NCBI GenBank assembly: GCA_004553545.1
Contig: SFLD01000017.1
Coordinates: 1 to 33,345 of the forward strand
Direction: 5' to 3'
Length of the DNA: 33,345 nucleotides
Origin: Clostridiales bacterium
Lineage (GTDB): Bacteria; Bacillota; Clostridia; Oscillospirales; Oscillospiraceae
Shown piece after piece: positions 8,330 through 16,617 of this stretch. Every line of letters begins with the position of its first letter. The first letter of the stretch is position 1. Under the pieces are notes generated by a model. The model saw only the letters and a list, made by a program, of their open reading frames with translations. It was not told where the DNA came from and ran no database searches. The position numbers and the translations under genes are program-made.

Positions 8330-10762
8330 TTGGCTATGGAAAAATACAGAGTACACGAGGTGGCGAAGGACTTCGGCCTCCCCACCAAGGACATCATGGA
8401 GATCCTGACGAAATACGCCCAGGCGCCCAAGAACCACATGCAGGCGCTGACGGACGCGGAGCTCTCGGTGATCTTTGACTATCTCACGGAGAAGAACCCC
8501 ATCTCCAGCATCCAGGTGATCTTCGCGGACACCGAGAAGAAGGCGGAGCCCGCCCCCGAGGCTCCCAGGCAGGAGGCCAAGAGCGCCGCGCCCCAGCCGG
8601 GTCAGAAGCCCCAGCAGGGCGCCGCACCCCAGCAGGGCGCTGCGCCCCAGCAGGGTACCGCGCCCCAGCAGGGCGGCCAGCAGGCGGGCCAGAAGCCACA
8701 GGCGGCCAAGCCCGCCCAGAGCGCGCCCCAGCAGCCGGCAAAGCAGAATCCGGTGGTGCCCCAGCCCACCTCCCGGGTGCCCCAGAAGAAGATCGTGGAC
8801 ACCCGCAAGGGCGGCGACGTGAACCTGGCCAAGTACGACCAGCGGCTGGAAGAGCTGGGCGGCCAGCGGGGCGACCGCATGGCCCAGCGGGGCGGCAAGG
8901 AGAAGATCCGCTCCGGCAGCCAGCGCAAGGGCAACCAGCCCTTCTCCAACAAGCGCCGGGGCGACGAGGCCGAGAAGATGCGCCGCCTGCAGCTGGAGAT
9001 CGCCAAGAAGGCCCCCGTCAAGGTCCAGATCCCCGACGAGATCAGCGTGGGGGAGCTTGCCTCCCGCATGAAGAAGACCGGCGCTGAGGTCGTGAAGTGC
9101 CTGATGAAAAACGGCATCATGGCCTCCCTCTCCCAGCTCATCGACTATGATACCGCGGCCTTTGTGGCCGAGGAGATGGGCTGCAAGGTGGAGAAGGAAG
9201 TCGTCGTCACCATCGAGGAAAAGCTCATCGACGACCACAAGGACGCCGAGGAGGATCTGGTGCCCCGGGCTCCCGTGGTGGTGGTCATGGGCCATGTCGA
9301 CCACGGCAAGACCAGCCTGCTGGACACCATCCGGAATACCTCCGTGGCGGCCGGCGAGGCCGGCGGCATCACCCAGCACATCGGCGCCTATCAGGTGCAG
9401 ATCAACGGCAAGCCCATCACCTTCCTGGATACGCCGGGCCATGAGGCCTTCACCTCCATGCGCGCCCGCGGCGCGATGATCACCGACATCGCCATCCTGA
9501 TGGTGGCGGCGGACGACGGCATCATGCCCCAGACCGTGGAGTCCATCAACCACGCCAAGGCCGCGGGCATCCCCATCATCGTGGCCATCAACAAGATCGA
9601 TAAAGAAAACGCCAACCCCGACCGGGTCCTCCAGCAGCTCACGGAGTACGGTCTCGTGCCCGAGGAATGGGGCGGCGAGACCATCGTCTGCAAGGTGTCC
9701 GCCAAGAAGAACATCGGCATCGACAACCTTCTCGAGAACCTCGTGGTCCTGGCCGAGGTGCTGGAGCTGAAGGCCAACCCCAACCGGGCGGGCCAGGGCA
9801 CCGTCATCGAGGCCCGGCTCGACAAGGGCCGCGGCCCTGTGGCGACCCTCCTGGTGCAGAACGGCACCCTGAAGCAGGGCGACGTCATCATCGCTGGCAC
9901 CGCCGTGGGCCGCGTGCGCACCATGCTGGACTACAAGGGCGGCCGCCTGACGGAGGCCGGTCCCTCCGTCCCCGTGGAGGTCGCGGGCCTCTCCGAGACC
10001 CCCAGCGCCGGTTCCCCCTTCTTCGCCGTGGCCGACGAGCGCATGGCGAGAGAGTTGGTGGAGCAGCGCAAGGCCGAGGAGCGGGCCAAGGCCGCGGCTC
10101 CCGTGCAGAAGGTCTCTCTCGAAAACCTCTTCAGCCAGCTGCAGGCCGGCGAGCGCAAGGAGCTGGCCCTCATCGTCAAGGCCGACGTCCAGGGCAGCGT
10201 GGAGGCTGTGAAGGCGTCTCTCGAGAAGCTCTCCAACGACGAGGTCAACGTCCGGGTCATCCATGGGGCCGTGGGCGCCATCAACGAGTCCGACGTGATG
10301 CTGGCCTCCTCCTCCAACGCCATCATCGTGGGCTTCAACGTCCGACCGGACGCCACCGCCCGGGACAGCGCCGCCCGCCAGAACGTGGATGTCCGGCTCT
10401 ACCGGGTCATCTACGACGCCATCGACGAGATCGAGGCCGCCATGAAGGGCATGCTGGCGCCCAAGTACCACGAGGTGGTCCTGGGCCACGCCGAGGTCCG
10501 GGAGACCTACAAGGTCTCCTCCGTGGGCACGGTGGCCGGCTGCTACGTGCAGGACGGCCTGCTGCGCCGGGACTGCTCCGTCCGCGTCGTGCGGGACGGC
10601 ATCGTGGTCCACGAGGGCGTGCTCGGCTCCCTGCAGCGCTTCAAGGACGCCGTCAAGGAGGTCAAGGAGCGCTTTGAGTGCGGTTTGACCGTGGAGAAGT
10701 TCAACGATCTGAAGCTGGGCGACATCATCGAGGCCTACACCATGGAGGAGATCCCCCGCTGA
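8330..10762 (+). CDS. infB: Translation initiation factor IF-2
   Basis: IF-2 is the GTPase that recruits initiator tRNA to the 30S subunit. The 810-residue protein shows an N-terminal IF2N domain (YRVHEVAKDFGLPTKDIMEIL), a disordered Q/P/A/G linker, a second IF2N-like domain (about 225-275), and the GTPase motifs G1 GHVDHGKT (residues 321-328), G3 DTPGHE, G4 NKID and G5 SAK, then the beta-barrel and fMet-tRNA-binding C-terminal domains. The TTG at 8330 is favoured because GAGGTGG at 8317-8323 is 6 bases upstream; an ATG at 8336 is the alternative, giving 808 residues. The gap from the L7Ae gene is 61 bp. Confidence 0.96.
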   Translation: MAMEKYRVHEVAKDFGLPTKDIMEILTKYAQAPKNHMQALTDAELSVIFDYLTEKNPISSIQVIFADTEKKAEPAPEAPRQEAKSAAPQPGQKPQQGAAPQQGAAPQQGTAPQQGGQQAGQKPQAAKPAQSAPQQPAKQNPVVPQPTSRVPQKKIVDTRKGGDVNLAKYDQRLEELGGQRGDRMAQRGGKEKIRSGSQRKGNQPFSNKRRGDEAEKMRRLQLEIAKKAPVKVQIPDEISVGELASRMKKTGAEVVKCLMKNGIMASLSQLIDYDTAAFVAEEMGCKVEKEVVVTIEEKLIDDHKDAEEDLVPRAPVVVVMGHVDHGKTSLLDTIRNTSVAAGEAGGITQHIGAYQVQINGKPITFLDTPGHEAFTSMRARGAMITDIAILMVAADDGIMPQTVESINHAKAAGIPIIVAINKIDKENANPDRVLQQLTEYGLVPEEWGGETIVCKVSAKKNIGIDNLLENLVVLAEVLELKANPNRAGQGTVIEARLDKGRGPVATLLVQNGTLKQGDVIIAGTAVGRVRTMLDYKGGRLTEAGPSVPVEVAGLSETPSAGSPFFAVADERMARELVEQRKAEERAKAAAPVQKVSLENLFSQLQAGERKELALIVKADVQGSVEAVKASLEKLSNDEVNVRVIHGAVGAINESDVMLASSSNAIIVGFNVRPDATARDSAARQNVDVRLYRVIYDAIDEIEAAMKGMLAPKYHEVVLGHAEVRETYKVSSVGTVAGCYVQDGLLRRDCSVRVVRDGIVVHEGVLGSLQRFKDAVKEVKERFECGLTVEKFNDLKLGDIIEAYTMEEIPR
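8609..8674 (+). repeat. 18-bp tandem repeat inside infB
   Basis: About 3.7 copies of an 18-bp unit beginning CCCCAGCAGGGCGC, encoding PQQGAA/PQQGTA hexapeptides in the IF-2 linker. Copies differ only at third positions and one codon, so copy number could vary by slippage without breaking frame. Confidence 0.85.
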
Positions 10763-10799
10763 GGGCGCTCCTCCGAGAGAACGTAAGATCCACCTGAGA

Positions 10800-10834
10800 G
10801 GGGCGGCGGCCTGGCCGCCGCCCCTGTTTGTTTT
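10800..10834 (+). terminator. Terminator-like hairpin between infB and rbfA
   Basis: GGGGCGGCGG (10800-10809) pairs perfectly with CCGCCGCCCC (10815-10824), followed by TGTTTGTTTT. The stem is very stable and the T-rich tail is interrupted by G. It splits an otherwise closely packed operon, so it may be a partial terminator. Confidence 0.7.
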
Positions 10835-10856
10835 ATCCCCAAAGGAGGTTAAGCTT

Positions 10857-11255
10857 ATGGCATCCAACCGAATCGCGCGTATCAACGAGGAGATCCAGCG
10901 GCAGATCAGCGCGGATATCTGGCGGCTGAAGGACCCCCGGGTCAGCGGCAGCGGCATGGTCTCCGTCACCCGGGTGGACACCACCGGGGATCTCCGCTAC
11001 GCGAAGATCTACGTCAGCGTCCTGGATAAGAGCCAGGAGAAGGACGTTCTGAAGGGCCTCAAGTCCGCGGGGGGCTTCCTCCGGCGGGAGCTGGGCAGCG
11101 CCCTGGGGCTCCGCTACACCCCGGAGCTCATTTTCGAGGCCGACGACTCCATCGCCTACGGCGCCCATATCCTGGAGGTCATGCACGACGTGGAGAAGGC
11201 CGACGCCCAGCGCCGCATCGACCATCCCGAGAGCGCCGGGGAAACGGAGGAGTGA
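10857..11255 (+). CDS. rbfA: Ribosome-binding factor A
   Basis: RbfA is a small KH-fold factor for 16S rRNA 5' end maturation and cold adaptation. The 132-residue protein begins SNRIARINEEIQRQISADI, has the GMVSVTRVDTTGDLRYAKI strand/helix region, and ends with the FLRRELGSALGLRYTPEL core typical of the family. A strong AAAGGAGG lies 8 bases before the ATG. Its own ribosome site after the upstream terminator-like hairpin implies independent initiation. The stop is three bases before the next start. Confidence 0.95.
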   Translation: MASNRIARINEEIQRQISADIWRLKDPRVSGSGMVSVTRVDTTGDLRYAKIYVSVLDKSQEKDVLKGLKSAGGFLRRELGSALGLRYTPELIFEADDSIAYGAHILEVMHDVEKADAQRRIDHPESAGETEE

Positions 11256-11258
11256 GCC

Positions 11259-12212
11259 ATGCGTGAGATGGAAGCCGCCCGCCACCTCCGGCGGATGGAG
11301 AACGTCCTGATCCTCACCCACGTCCGGCCCGACGGGGACACCGTGGGCTGCGCCACGGCGCTGTGCCTGGCCCTGCGGAAGCTGGGCAAGACCGCCTATC
11401 TCCTGCCGAATCCCGGCGTCACGGAGAATACCGCCCCCTATGTCACCCCCTACGAGGCCCCGCTGGACTTCCAGCCGGAGTATGTGGTGAGCGTGGACAT
11501 CGCCGCCACCCAATTGCTGCCGGAGAACGCCAGGATGTACGCGGGCCAGATCGAGCTGGCCATCGACCACCACCCGTCCTTTGAGGCCTTCGGGCAGGAG
11601 AACATCGTCCGGCCGGAGGCCGGGGCCTGCGGTGAGCTGGTCTACGACATCCTCCGGCACCTGACGGCCATCGACGCCGAGATCGCCCTGCCCCTGTACG
11701 TGGCCATCGCCACGGACACGGGGGGCTTCCAGTTCTCCAACACCACGGCCTACACCCACATCGTGGCGGCGGCCCTGATGGAGACCGGCATCGACTACCG
11801 GACCGTGAACAAGGTCTTCTTCCGCACCAAGAGCCGCAAGCGCCTGGCCCTGGAGGCGGACATGCTGACAAATCTGGAGTATTTCGACCGGGAGCGGGTG
11901 GCCTTCCTCTACGTGCCCCGGTCCCTCATGACGCGCATCCAGGCCACGGAGAGCGACGCCGAGGAGCTGAGCTCTCTCGGCGCCCAGATCCAGGGCGTGG
12001 ACTGCGCCGTGACCTTCCGGGAGCTGGGGGAGGGGGAGTGGAAGCTCTCCGTCCGCACCGGCGAGCGGGTCAACGCCACGGAGGTCTGCCGCCTCATGGG
12101 CGGCGGCGGCCATGCCCGGGCGGCGGGCTGCACTGTGAAGGCCGATTTGGCCGAGGTCAAGCGCCAGTGCTTGGCCGCCATCGCGGCCAACGCGGCGGAT
12201 TTTGAAGGGTAA
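11259..12212 (+). CDS. nrnA: DHH/DHHA1 phosphoesterase, NrnA-like
   Basis: NrnA-type enzymes degrade short oligoribonucleotides and dephosphorylate pAp (3'-phosphoadenosine 5'-phosphate). The 317-residue protein has motif I THVRPDGDTVG (His21, Asp25, Asp27), the DHH motif at Asp103-His104-His105, a YVAIATDTGGFQFSN motif III/IV region, and the C-terminal DHHA1 substrate-binding GGGGHARAAGC. All metal-binding residues expected for the family are present. It starts 3 bp after rbfA, with GGAGGAG inside the rbfA end, so translation is probably coupled. Confidence 0.93.
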   Translation: MREMEAARHLRRMENVLILTHVRPDGDTVGCATALCLALRKLGKTAYLLPNPGVTENTAPYVTPYEAPLDFQPEYVVSVDIAATQLLPENARMYAGQIELAIDHHPSFEAFGQENIVRPEAGACGELVYDILRHLTAIDAEIALPLYVAIATDTGGFQFSNTTAYTHIVAAALMETGIDYRTVNKVFFRTKSRKRLALEADMLTNLEYFDRERVAFLYVPRSLMTRIQATESDAEELSSLGAQIQGVDCAVTFRELGEGEWKLSVRTGERVNATEVCRLMGGGGHARAAGCTVKADLAEVKRQCLAAIAANAADFEG

Positions 12213-12229
12213 GGGAAAGGAGCGACGCC

Positions 12230-13099
12230 ATGCCGGACGGCATCCTCATTGTCGATAAGCCCGCCGGGTGGACCAGCATGGACGTCTGCGCGAAGATCCG
12301 CGGCATCCTGCGGGAGAAGCGGGTGGGCCACGCCGGGACCCTGGACCCCATGGCCACCGGCGTGCTGCCGGTCTTTGTGGGCCGGGCCACGAAGGCCGTG
12401 TCTTTCGCGGAATCCGGGGAGAAGGAGTACCTGGCCGCTCTGCGCTTAGGGGTGGTGACGGACACCCAGGACATCACCGGCGAGGTCCTGGAGACCCACG
12501 ACGCCTCCGCCGTGACGGAGGCGGAGGTCCGGGCGGTGCTGCCCCGGTTTACGGGGGAAATTTCCCAAATTCCCCCCATGTACTCCGCCGTGAAGGTCCA
12601 CGGCCAGCGGCTCTACGCCCTGGCCCGGAAGGGCCAGGAGGTGGAGCGGAAGCCCCGGAACATCACGATCTTCCAGCTGGAGCTGGCGGGCCGGAATGAG
12701 GAGGGGGACTTCCTCCTCCGCTGCCGCTGCTCCAAGGGGACGTACCTGCGGACCCTCTGCCACGACATCGGCGCATCTCTTGGCCCCGGCGGCACCATGA
12801 CGGCCCTGCGGCGGACCATGGCGGCGGGATATCCCCTCTCCGAAGCCGTCAGTTTGGAGGACATCCAGGAGAAGGGCGAGGCCCTTCTCCTGCCCATGGA
12901 TACCCTTTTCACCGGGTACCCGGCCTACGCCATCCCCACGGAGGGGAAGGAGCGCCGGGCCCGCTGCGGCAATCCCATCACCGCCCCGGGGCTTGCCGAC
13001 GGGACCTACCGGGTCTATGACCGGGCGGGGGAGCTGCTCTGCCTCTCCCGGGCGGAGGGCGGGACCCTGACTTCCATCAAAAATTTCTTCGGGGGCTGA
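12230..13099 (+). CDS. truB: tRNA pseudouridine(55) synthase
   Basis: TruB makes pseudouridine 55 in the T-loop of tRNAs. The 289-residue protein begins PDGILIVDKPAGWTSMDV and contains the catalytic motif GHAGTLDPMATGVL with the nucleophile Asp39. The later YSAVKVHGQRLYALAR and SKGTYLRTLCHDIG motifs are intact. GGAAAGGAG lies 9 bases before the ATG. It is 17 bp after nrnA and 31 bp before ribF. Confidence 0.96.
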   Translation: MPDGILIVDKPAGWTSMDVCAKIRGILREKRVGHAGTLDPMATGVLPVFVGRATKAVSFAESGEKEYLAALRLGVVTDTQDITGEVLETHDASAVTEAEVRAVLPRFTGEISQIPPMYSAVKVHGQRLYALARKGQEVERKPRNITIFQLELAGRNEEGDFLLRCRCSKGTYLRTLCHDIGASLGPGGTMTALRRTMAAGYPLSEAVSLEDIQEKGEALLLPMDTLFTGYPAYAIPTEGKERRARCGNPITAPGLADGTYRVYDRAGELLCLSRAEGGTLTSIKNFFGG

Positions 13100-13130
13100 C
13101 CCCGCTATCCCAAAGGAGGGACCTGTCCCC

Positions 13131-14033
13131 ATGCGAGAACGTGTCATTGCCCTGGGCTTTTTCGACGGTGTGCACCTGGGCCACGGCGCTCTGCTGCGCC
13201 GGGCGGCGGAGGAGGCCCAAAAACGGGGCTGCGAGAGCGCCGTCTTCACCTTCGACCGGCCGCCGAAGGAGGTCATCACCGGCATCCCCTGCCCCCTCAT
13301 CAACTCCCCGGAGGACCGGGCGGAGCTGGTAAAGCGGCTCTACGGCATCGACGAGATGATCATGGTGCCCTTTGACGACGAGATGCGCACCACCCCCTGG
13401 GACCGCTTCGTGACGGATATTTTGGTGGGGCGCTACGGCGCCGTCCACCTGGTGGCGGGCCACGACCACCACTTCGGGCATAGGAATCAGGGCTCGCCGG
13501 AGCTTTTGAAGGAAAAGTGCGCCGAATTGGGCCTGGGCTGCGACATCATCCCGGCGGTGACCCTGGACGGCGTCACCGTCAGCTCCACCCACATCCGGAA
13601 ACTGCTGGAGGAGGGGGACGTGGAAACGGCCCGGGCCTTCCTGGGGCACCCCCACGTGCTGACCCAGACGGTGGGCCACGGGCGGCAGCTGGGAAGGACC
13701 ATCGGCATCCCCACGGCCAACCTGGTGGCCCCGCCCCACGTGCTGCTCCCCAAGCGGGGCGTCTACGCCGCCAAGATCACCCTGCCGGACGGCCGGGCCT
13801 TCGGCGGCGTCACCAATGTGGGGGTCCGGCCCACGGTGAACAACGGCCAGGATGTTACCGTGGAGCCGTGGATCCTGGACTTTGACGGCGACCTCTACGG
13901 CCAGGCCATCCGGGTGGAGTTCTTCCGGCGGCTCCGGGACGAGCGGAAGTTCGAGTCCCTGGACGCCCTGAGATCCCAGATCGAGACCGACGCGGTCAAG
14001 ACCCGGGAGGCCTACCCGGAGATGGGCTTATAA
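13131..14033 (+). CDS. ribF: Bifunctional riboflavin kinase/FAD synthetase
   Basis: RibF phosphorylates riboflavin to FMN and adenylylates FMN to FAD. The 300-residue protein has the adenylyltransferase motif GFFDGVHLGHG (residues 9-19), VAGHDHHFGHRNQG, and the kinase-domain motifs TIGIPTANL and a GVYAAKI/GVTNVGVRPT stretch. The N terminus is shorter than in many RibF proteins, beginning only eight residues before the nucleotide-binding motif, but AAAGGAGG is well placed and no upstream in-frame start is evident. It is the last gene of the operon. The ribosomal protein and pnp genes that follow in some Firmicutes are absent here. Confidence 0.94.
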   Translation: MRERVIALGFFDGVHLGHGALLRRAAEEAQKRGCESAVFTFDRPPKEVITGIPCPLINSPEDRAELVKRLYGIDEMIMVPFDDEMRTTPWDRFVTDILVGRYGAVHLVAGHDHHFGHRNQGSPELLKEKCAELGLGCDIIPAVTLDGVTVSSTHIRKLLEEGDVETARAFLGHPHVLTQTVGHGRQLGRTIGIPTANLVAPPHVLLPKRGVYAAKITLPDGRAFGGVTNVGVRPTVNNGQDVTVEPWILDFDGDLYGQAIRVEFFRRLRDERKFESLDALRSQIETDAVKTREAYPEMGL

Positions 14034-14040
14034 CGGCAAA

Positions 14041-14085
14041 AACCACCCTCAGCGGAAGCCCGCTGAGGGTGGTTTTCTTTCTTTT
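14041..14085. terminator. Bidirectional intrinsic terminator
   Basis: Perfect 15-bp stem (arms 14041-14055 and 14060-14074, loop AAGC) followed on the plus strand by TTTTCTTTCTTTT and preceded by A-rich sequence, so it can stop both ribF transcription and the convergent minus-strand gene ending at 14084. Confidence 0.92.
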
Positions 14086-14554
14086 ACAGGAGGCCCGCGA
14101 CGCCCACCGTCAGGAGGGTGATGAGGATGCCGGCGATGACCACGCCCGCGGCGATGGCCGGGAAGGCGTGGCGCAGGCGGATGTCGAGAAGGGTCGCCAC
14201 CAGCGCCCCCGTCCAGGCCCCGGTCCCCGGCAGGGGGACGGCCACGAGAAGCAGGAGCCCCGGCAGGCGGTACTTCCGCACCAGGCGGCCCTTCAGATGG
14301 GCCCGGCGCTCCAGCCAGTCGATCTTCGGGCCGAAGAAGGCGGTCCTCCGCAGCCAGCGGAAGATGCGCCGGACCAGGAGCATGATGAAGGGGACGGGGA
14401 CGATGTTGCCCAGGATGGCGGCGGCGCAGGCCGTCAGCGGCGGGAGGCCCGCCGCCACCCCCAGGGGGATGGCGCCCCGGAGCTCCAGAACGGGCGTCAT
14501 GCCCACAAGAAAGGTCATCCAAAGGGCCTGCAGCCCGCCGGTACCGAGAGGCAT
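14084..14554 (-). CDS. Small multidrug export family membrane protein (COG2426-like)
   Basis: A 156-residue membrane protein with four or five hydrophobic segments. It begins with a stretch containing LVGMTPVLELRGAIPLGV, and this ELRGAIP motif is characteristic of the family Pfam calls Sm_multidrug_ex; the domain name overstates what is known of its function. A second conserved part is KYRLPGLLLLVAVPLPGTG, then GALVATLLDIRLRHAFPAI. AAAGGAG precedes the ATG. It is transcribed opposite to ribF. It is 31 bp after the ABC permease gene, so it may be the last gene of that operon or have its own promoter. Confidence 0.8.
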   Translation of the reverse strand: MPLGTGGLQALWMTFLVGMTPVLELRGAIPLGVAAGLPPLTACAAAILGNIVPVPFIMLLVRRIFRWLRRTAFFGPKIDWLERRAHLKGRLVRKYRLPGLLLLVAVPLPGTGAWTGALVATLLDIRLRHAFPAIAAGVVIAGILITLLTVGVAGLL

Positions 14555-14585
14555 AGGGGGTCTCCTTTCATCGGATTGGGGTCGC

Positions 14586-15383
14586 TTACTCCAGGTTCAG
14601 GTGCTTTTTCAGGAAGAAGACGGTGATGACGTAGTAGATCGCGCCGAAGACGGCGGTGCTGACGATGAGGGTCAGCATGGCGCTGTGCATGGCCAGGACC
14701 GCGTCCTGGGAGGGAAGAACGAAGATGCGGTTATAGTTGGTGCCGATGAGGAGGCCGCCGCTGAGGAGCTGCATCACGAACTGCAGGCCCAGGAAGCTGA
14801 GGACGGAATAGAGGACCTTGTGGTTGGCAAAGCTGTGGCCGATGGCCATGGCGGCGTAGAACGCAAGGCACAGGACGCAGCAGGCCACGAAGATGAGGCC
14901 CAGCAGCTCCAGCAGGAAGGCCGTGCCGTTGAAGGCGTAGTAGGCCGTGAGGCCCTGGAACATCTGGCGGATGCCCCAGCGGATGTCCTGCCAGAAGCCC
15001 TGCTGGGCGACCAGGATGAAGCTGGCGGCCACCACGGCGAGACCCGTTGCGAGGAACCAGACGGCGCTGACGATGAGCTTGCTCCAGATCTGCTGGTGGA
15101 CGGAGGCGGGCAGGGTGAACATGATGTAGCCCTCGTCCCCCAGGAGGTTGGTGCGGAAGCGGTTCACCATGGTGATGAGGGCCATGAGGCAGACCGCGAA
15201 GATGGCAAGGCCGAAGGCGGTGGTCAGAAGACCGCCCACCAGGTTCAGGAACCAGGAATCCGTCTCCAGCAGGAAGCCCACGGAGAAGCGGGCGGCGAGA
15301 GCCGTCAAAAGAAGGATGCCGAAGAGGGGCAGCAGGATGCGGCCCGTGGCACGGAACTCGTGCTTCATCAGTTTTCTCAGCAT
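14586..15383 (-). CDS. ABC transporter permease (YtrA-operon type)
   Basis: A 265-residue membrane protein with about six predicted transmembrane segments: one near residues 17-35, a pair at 48-75, one at 105-125, two between 150 and 185, and a C-terminal one at about 235-258. The conserved N-terminal LRKLMKHEFRATGR is typical of ABC-2-like permeases. The start overlaps the end of the ATPase gene by 7 bp, so the two form one transporter. No substrate is evident. Homologous operons in Firmicutes respond to cell-wall-active peptides or lipid II inhibitors, but that is inference here. Confidence 0.8.
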   Translation of the reverse strand: MLRKLMKHEFRATGRILLPLFGILLLTALAARFSVGFLLETDSWFLNLVGGLLTTAFGLAIFAVCLMALITMVNRFRTNLLGDEGYIMFTLPASVHQQIWSKLIVSAVWFLATGLAVVAASFILVAQQGFWQDIRWGIRQMFQGLTAYYAFNGTAFLLELLGLIFVACCVLCLAFYAAMAIGHSFANHKVLYSVLSFLGLQFVMQLLSGGLLIGTNYNRIFVLPSQDAVLAMHSAMLTLIVSTAVFGAIYYVITVFFLKKHLNLE

Positions 15384-16072
15384 TTGAATACCTCCCGGAA
15401 GAGCTGATCCACGCTCATGACCTTCTCCTCCCGGATCTGGTCCACGGAGGTCCGGAGCATGATGCGGCCCTGGTTGATGAAAAGAACGTCGTCCAGCACC
15501 TTCTCCACATCCGCGATAAGGTGGGTGGAGAGGATGACGCTGGCCTCGGGGTTATAGTTCCCGATGATGGTCTGAAGGATGTAATCCCGGGTGGCGGGGT
15601 CCACGCCGCCGATGGGCTCATCCAGGAGGTAGAGCTTCGCGGCCCGGCTCATGACCATGATGAGCTGGACCTTCTCCCGGGTGCCCTTGCTGAGCTGCTT
15701 CATCCGGCGCTTTTCCGGGATCTCCAGCCGGGAGAGCATCTCTTTCGCGGCATCCTCCCGGAAGTCCGGGTAGAAGTCCCGGTAGAAGTCCAGGAGCTGC
15801 GCCGCCGTCATCCACTGGGGCAGGCAGCTGCGGTCCGGCAGGTAGGAGACCAGGGCGTGGCTCCGCTTGCCGGGGGCCTCTCCGTCGATGAGCACCTGGC
15901 CGGAAGTGGGGGTCAGGAGCCCGTTGATGAGCTTGATCATCGTGGTCTTGCCGCTGCCGTTGGGACCCAGCAGGCCCACGATGCGGCCCGGCTCCACGGA
16001 AAAGCTCACGTCCGTCAGCGCTTCCACACTGCCGAAGCGCTTGGTCAGGTTGTTACATTCTAAGATCGGCAT
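15377..16072 (-). CDS. ABC transporter ATP-binding protein
   Basis: 231 residues with a complete nucleotide-binding domain: Walker A GPNGSGKTT (about residues 35-43), the signature LSKGTREK in place of LSGGQ, Walker B LYLLDEP, and the switch histidine in STHLIADVE. A degenerate signature is common in exporter ATPases of the YtrB type. It lies 3 bp downstream of the GntR regulator and overlaps the permease start, giving a three-gene regulator-ATPase-permease operon. Confidence 0.9.
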   Translation of the reverse strand: MPILECNNLTKRFGSVEALTDVSFSVEPGRIVGLLGPNGSGKTTMIKLINGLLTPTSGQVLIDGEAPGKRSHALVSYLPDRSCLPQWMTAAQLLDFYRDFYPDFREDAAKEMLSRLEIPEKRRMKQLSKGTREKVQLIMVMSRAAKLYLLDEPIGGVDPATRDYILQTIIGNYNPEASVILSTHLIADVEKVLDDVLFINQGRIMLRTSVDQIREEKVMSVDQLFREVFKC

Positions 16073-16075
16073 TTC

Positions 16076-16444
16076 TTACTCCTCCTTCTCCAGCTCCTGG
16101 CGCAGGATGTCCAGAAGCTCCTCGTTCCCGAAGCCCAGCTCCCGCATCTCCCGGAGGAAGGCCTCGATCTGCCCCTCCGCCAGACGGCGCTTCAGGGAAT
16201 TCACCAGACGGACGTCGTCCGTCACGTAGCGGCCCGCGGTCCGGGCGCTGTACAAAAGTCCCTCCCGCTCCAGCTCGCTGAGGGCCCGCTGCATGGTGTT
16301 GGGGTTCACCCCCGCCTCTGCCGCCAGGTCCCGCACGGATGGGAGCCGCTCCCCCGGCGGGAAGATCCCCGCCACGATGCGGATCTGTACGCCGCGGATC
16401 AGCTGGGCGTAGATGGGTGCGTCATTGGAAAACTGCCACTGCAC
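16076..16444 (-). CDS. GntR-family transcriptional regulator, YtrA subfamily
   Basis: A short GntR protein (122 residues) with an N-terminal winged helix: NDAPIYAQLIRGVQIRI, FPPGERLPSVRDLAAE, GVNPNTMQRALSELEREGL. A short helical C-terminal dimerisation tail replaces a large ligand domain, which defines the YtrA subfamily. I choose the GTG at 16444: GGAGG is 8 bases upstream, and the product then begins at the family-typical QWQFSNDAPIY. A GTG at 16474 would lie within the putative -10 region. It likely represses its own ABC operon through the dyad at 16478-16519. Confidence 0.88.
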   Translation of the reverse strand: MQWQFSNDAPIYAQLIRGVQIRIVAGIFPPGERLPSVRDLAAEAGVNPNTMQRALSELEREGLLYSARTAGRYVTDDVRLVNSLKRRLAEGQIEAFLREMRELGFGNEELLDILRQELEKEE

Positions 16445-16477
16445 TTCCGCCACCTCCGTATTCTTGCGCAGCACACT

Positions 16478-16519
16478 GTATCATTGTGCTACTGTCTTAA
16501 GCAACTAATACAATAGCAC
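16478..16519 (-). promoter_or_regulatory. Operator/promoter of the GntR-ABC operon
   Basis: An imperfect 42-bp dyad centred on CTTAAG (16496-16501) with half-sites ATTGT-N2-TA and TA-N2-ACAAT. A weak promoter (TTGCTT and TACAGT on the minus strand, 18 bp apart) overlaps it. The half-site form is like other YtrA-type operators, supporting autoregulation. Confidence 0.55.
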
Positions 16520-16588
16520 ACTTTGGCGGAATGTCAAGCCCTGTCTGCGAAAAAATCCAAAAAAATTTTTCCGGGAGGGAAAGAAAGT

Positions 16589-16610
16589 CCCCGGCGGGGG
16601 TCCGCCGGGG
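16589..16610 (-). terminator. Probable terminator of the membrane protein gene
   Basis: CCCCGGCGG (16589-16597) and CCGCCGGGG (16602-16610) form a perfect 9-bp stem 8 bp after the minus-strand stop codon. The following minus-strand sequence is only moderately T-rich (ACTTTCTTTCC). Confidence 0.55.
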
Positions 16611-16617
16611 GCCTGGG

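Noticed and set aside
16445..16474. Longer start of the GntR regulator at 16474
   Set aside because: It overlaps the putative promoter and operator, while GGAGG fits the GTG at 16444.
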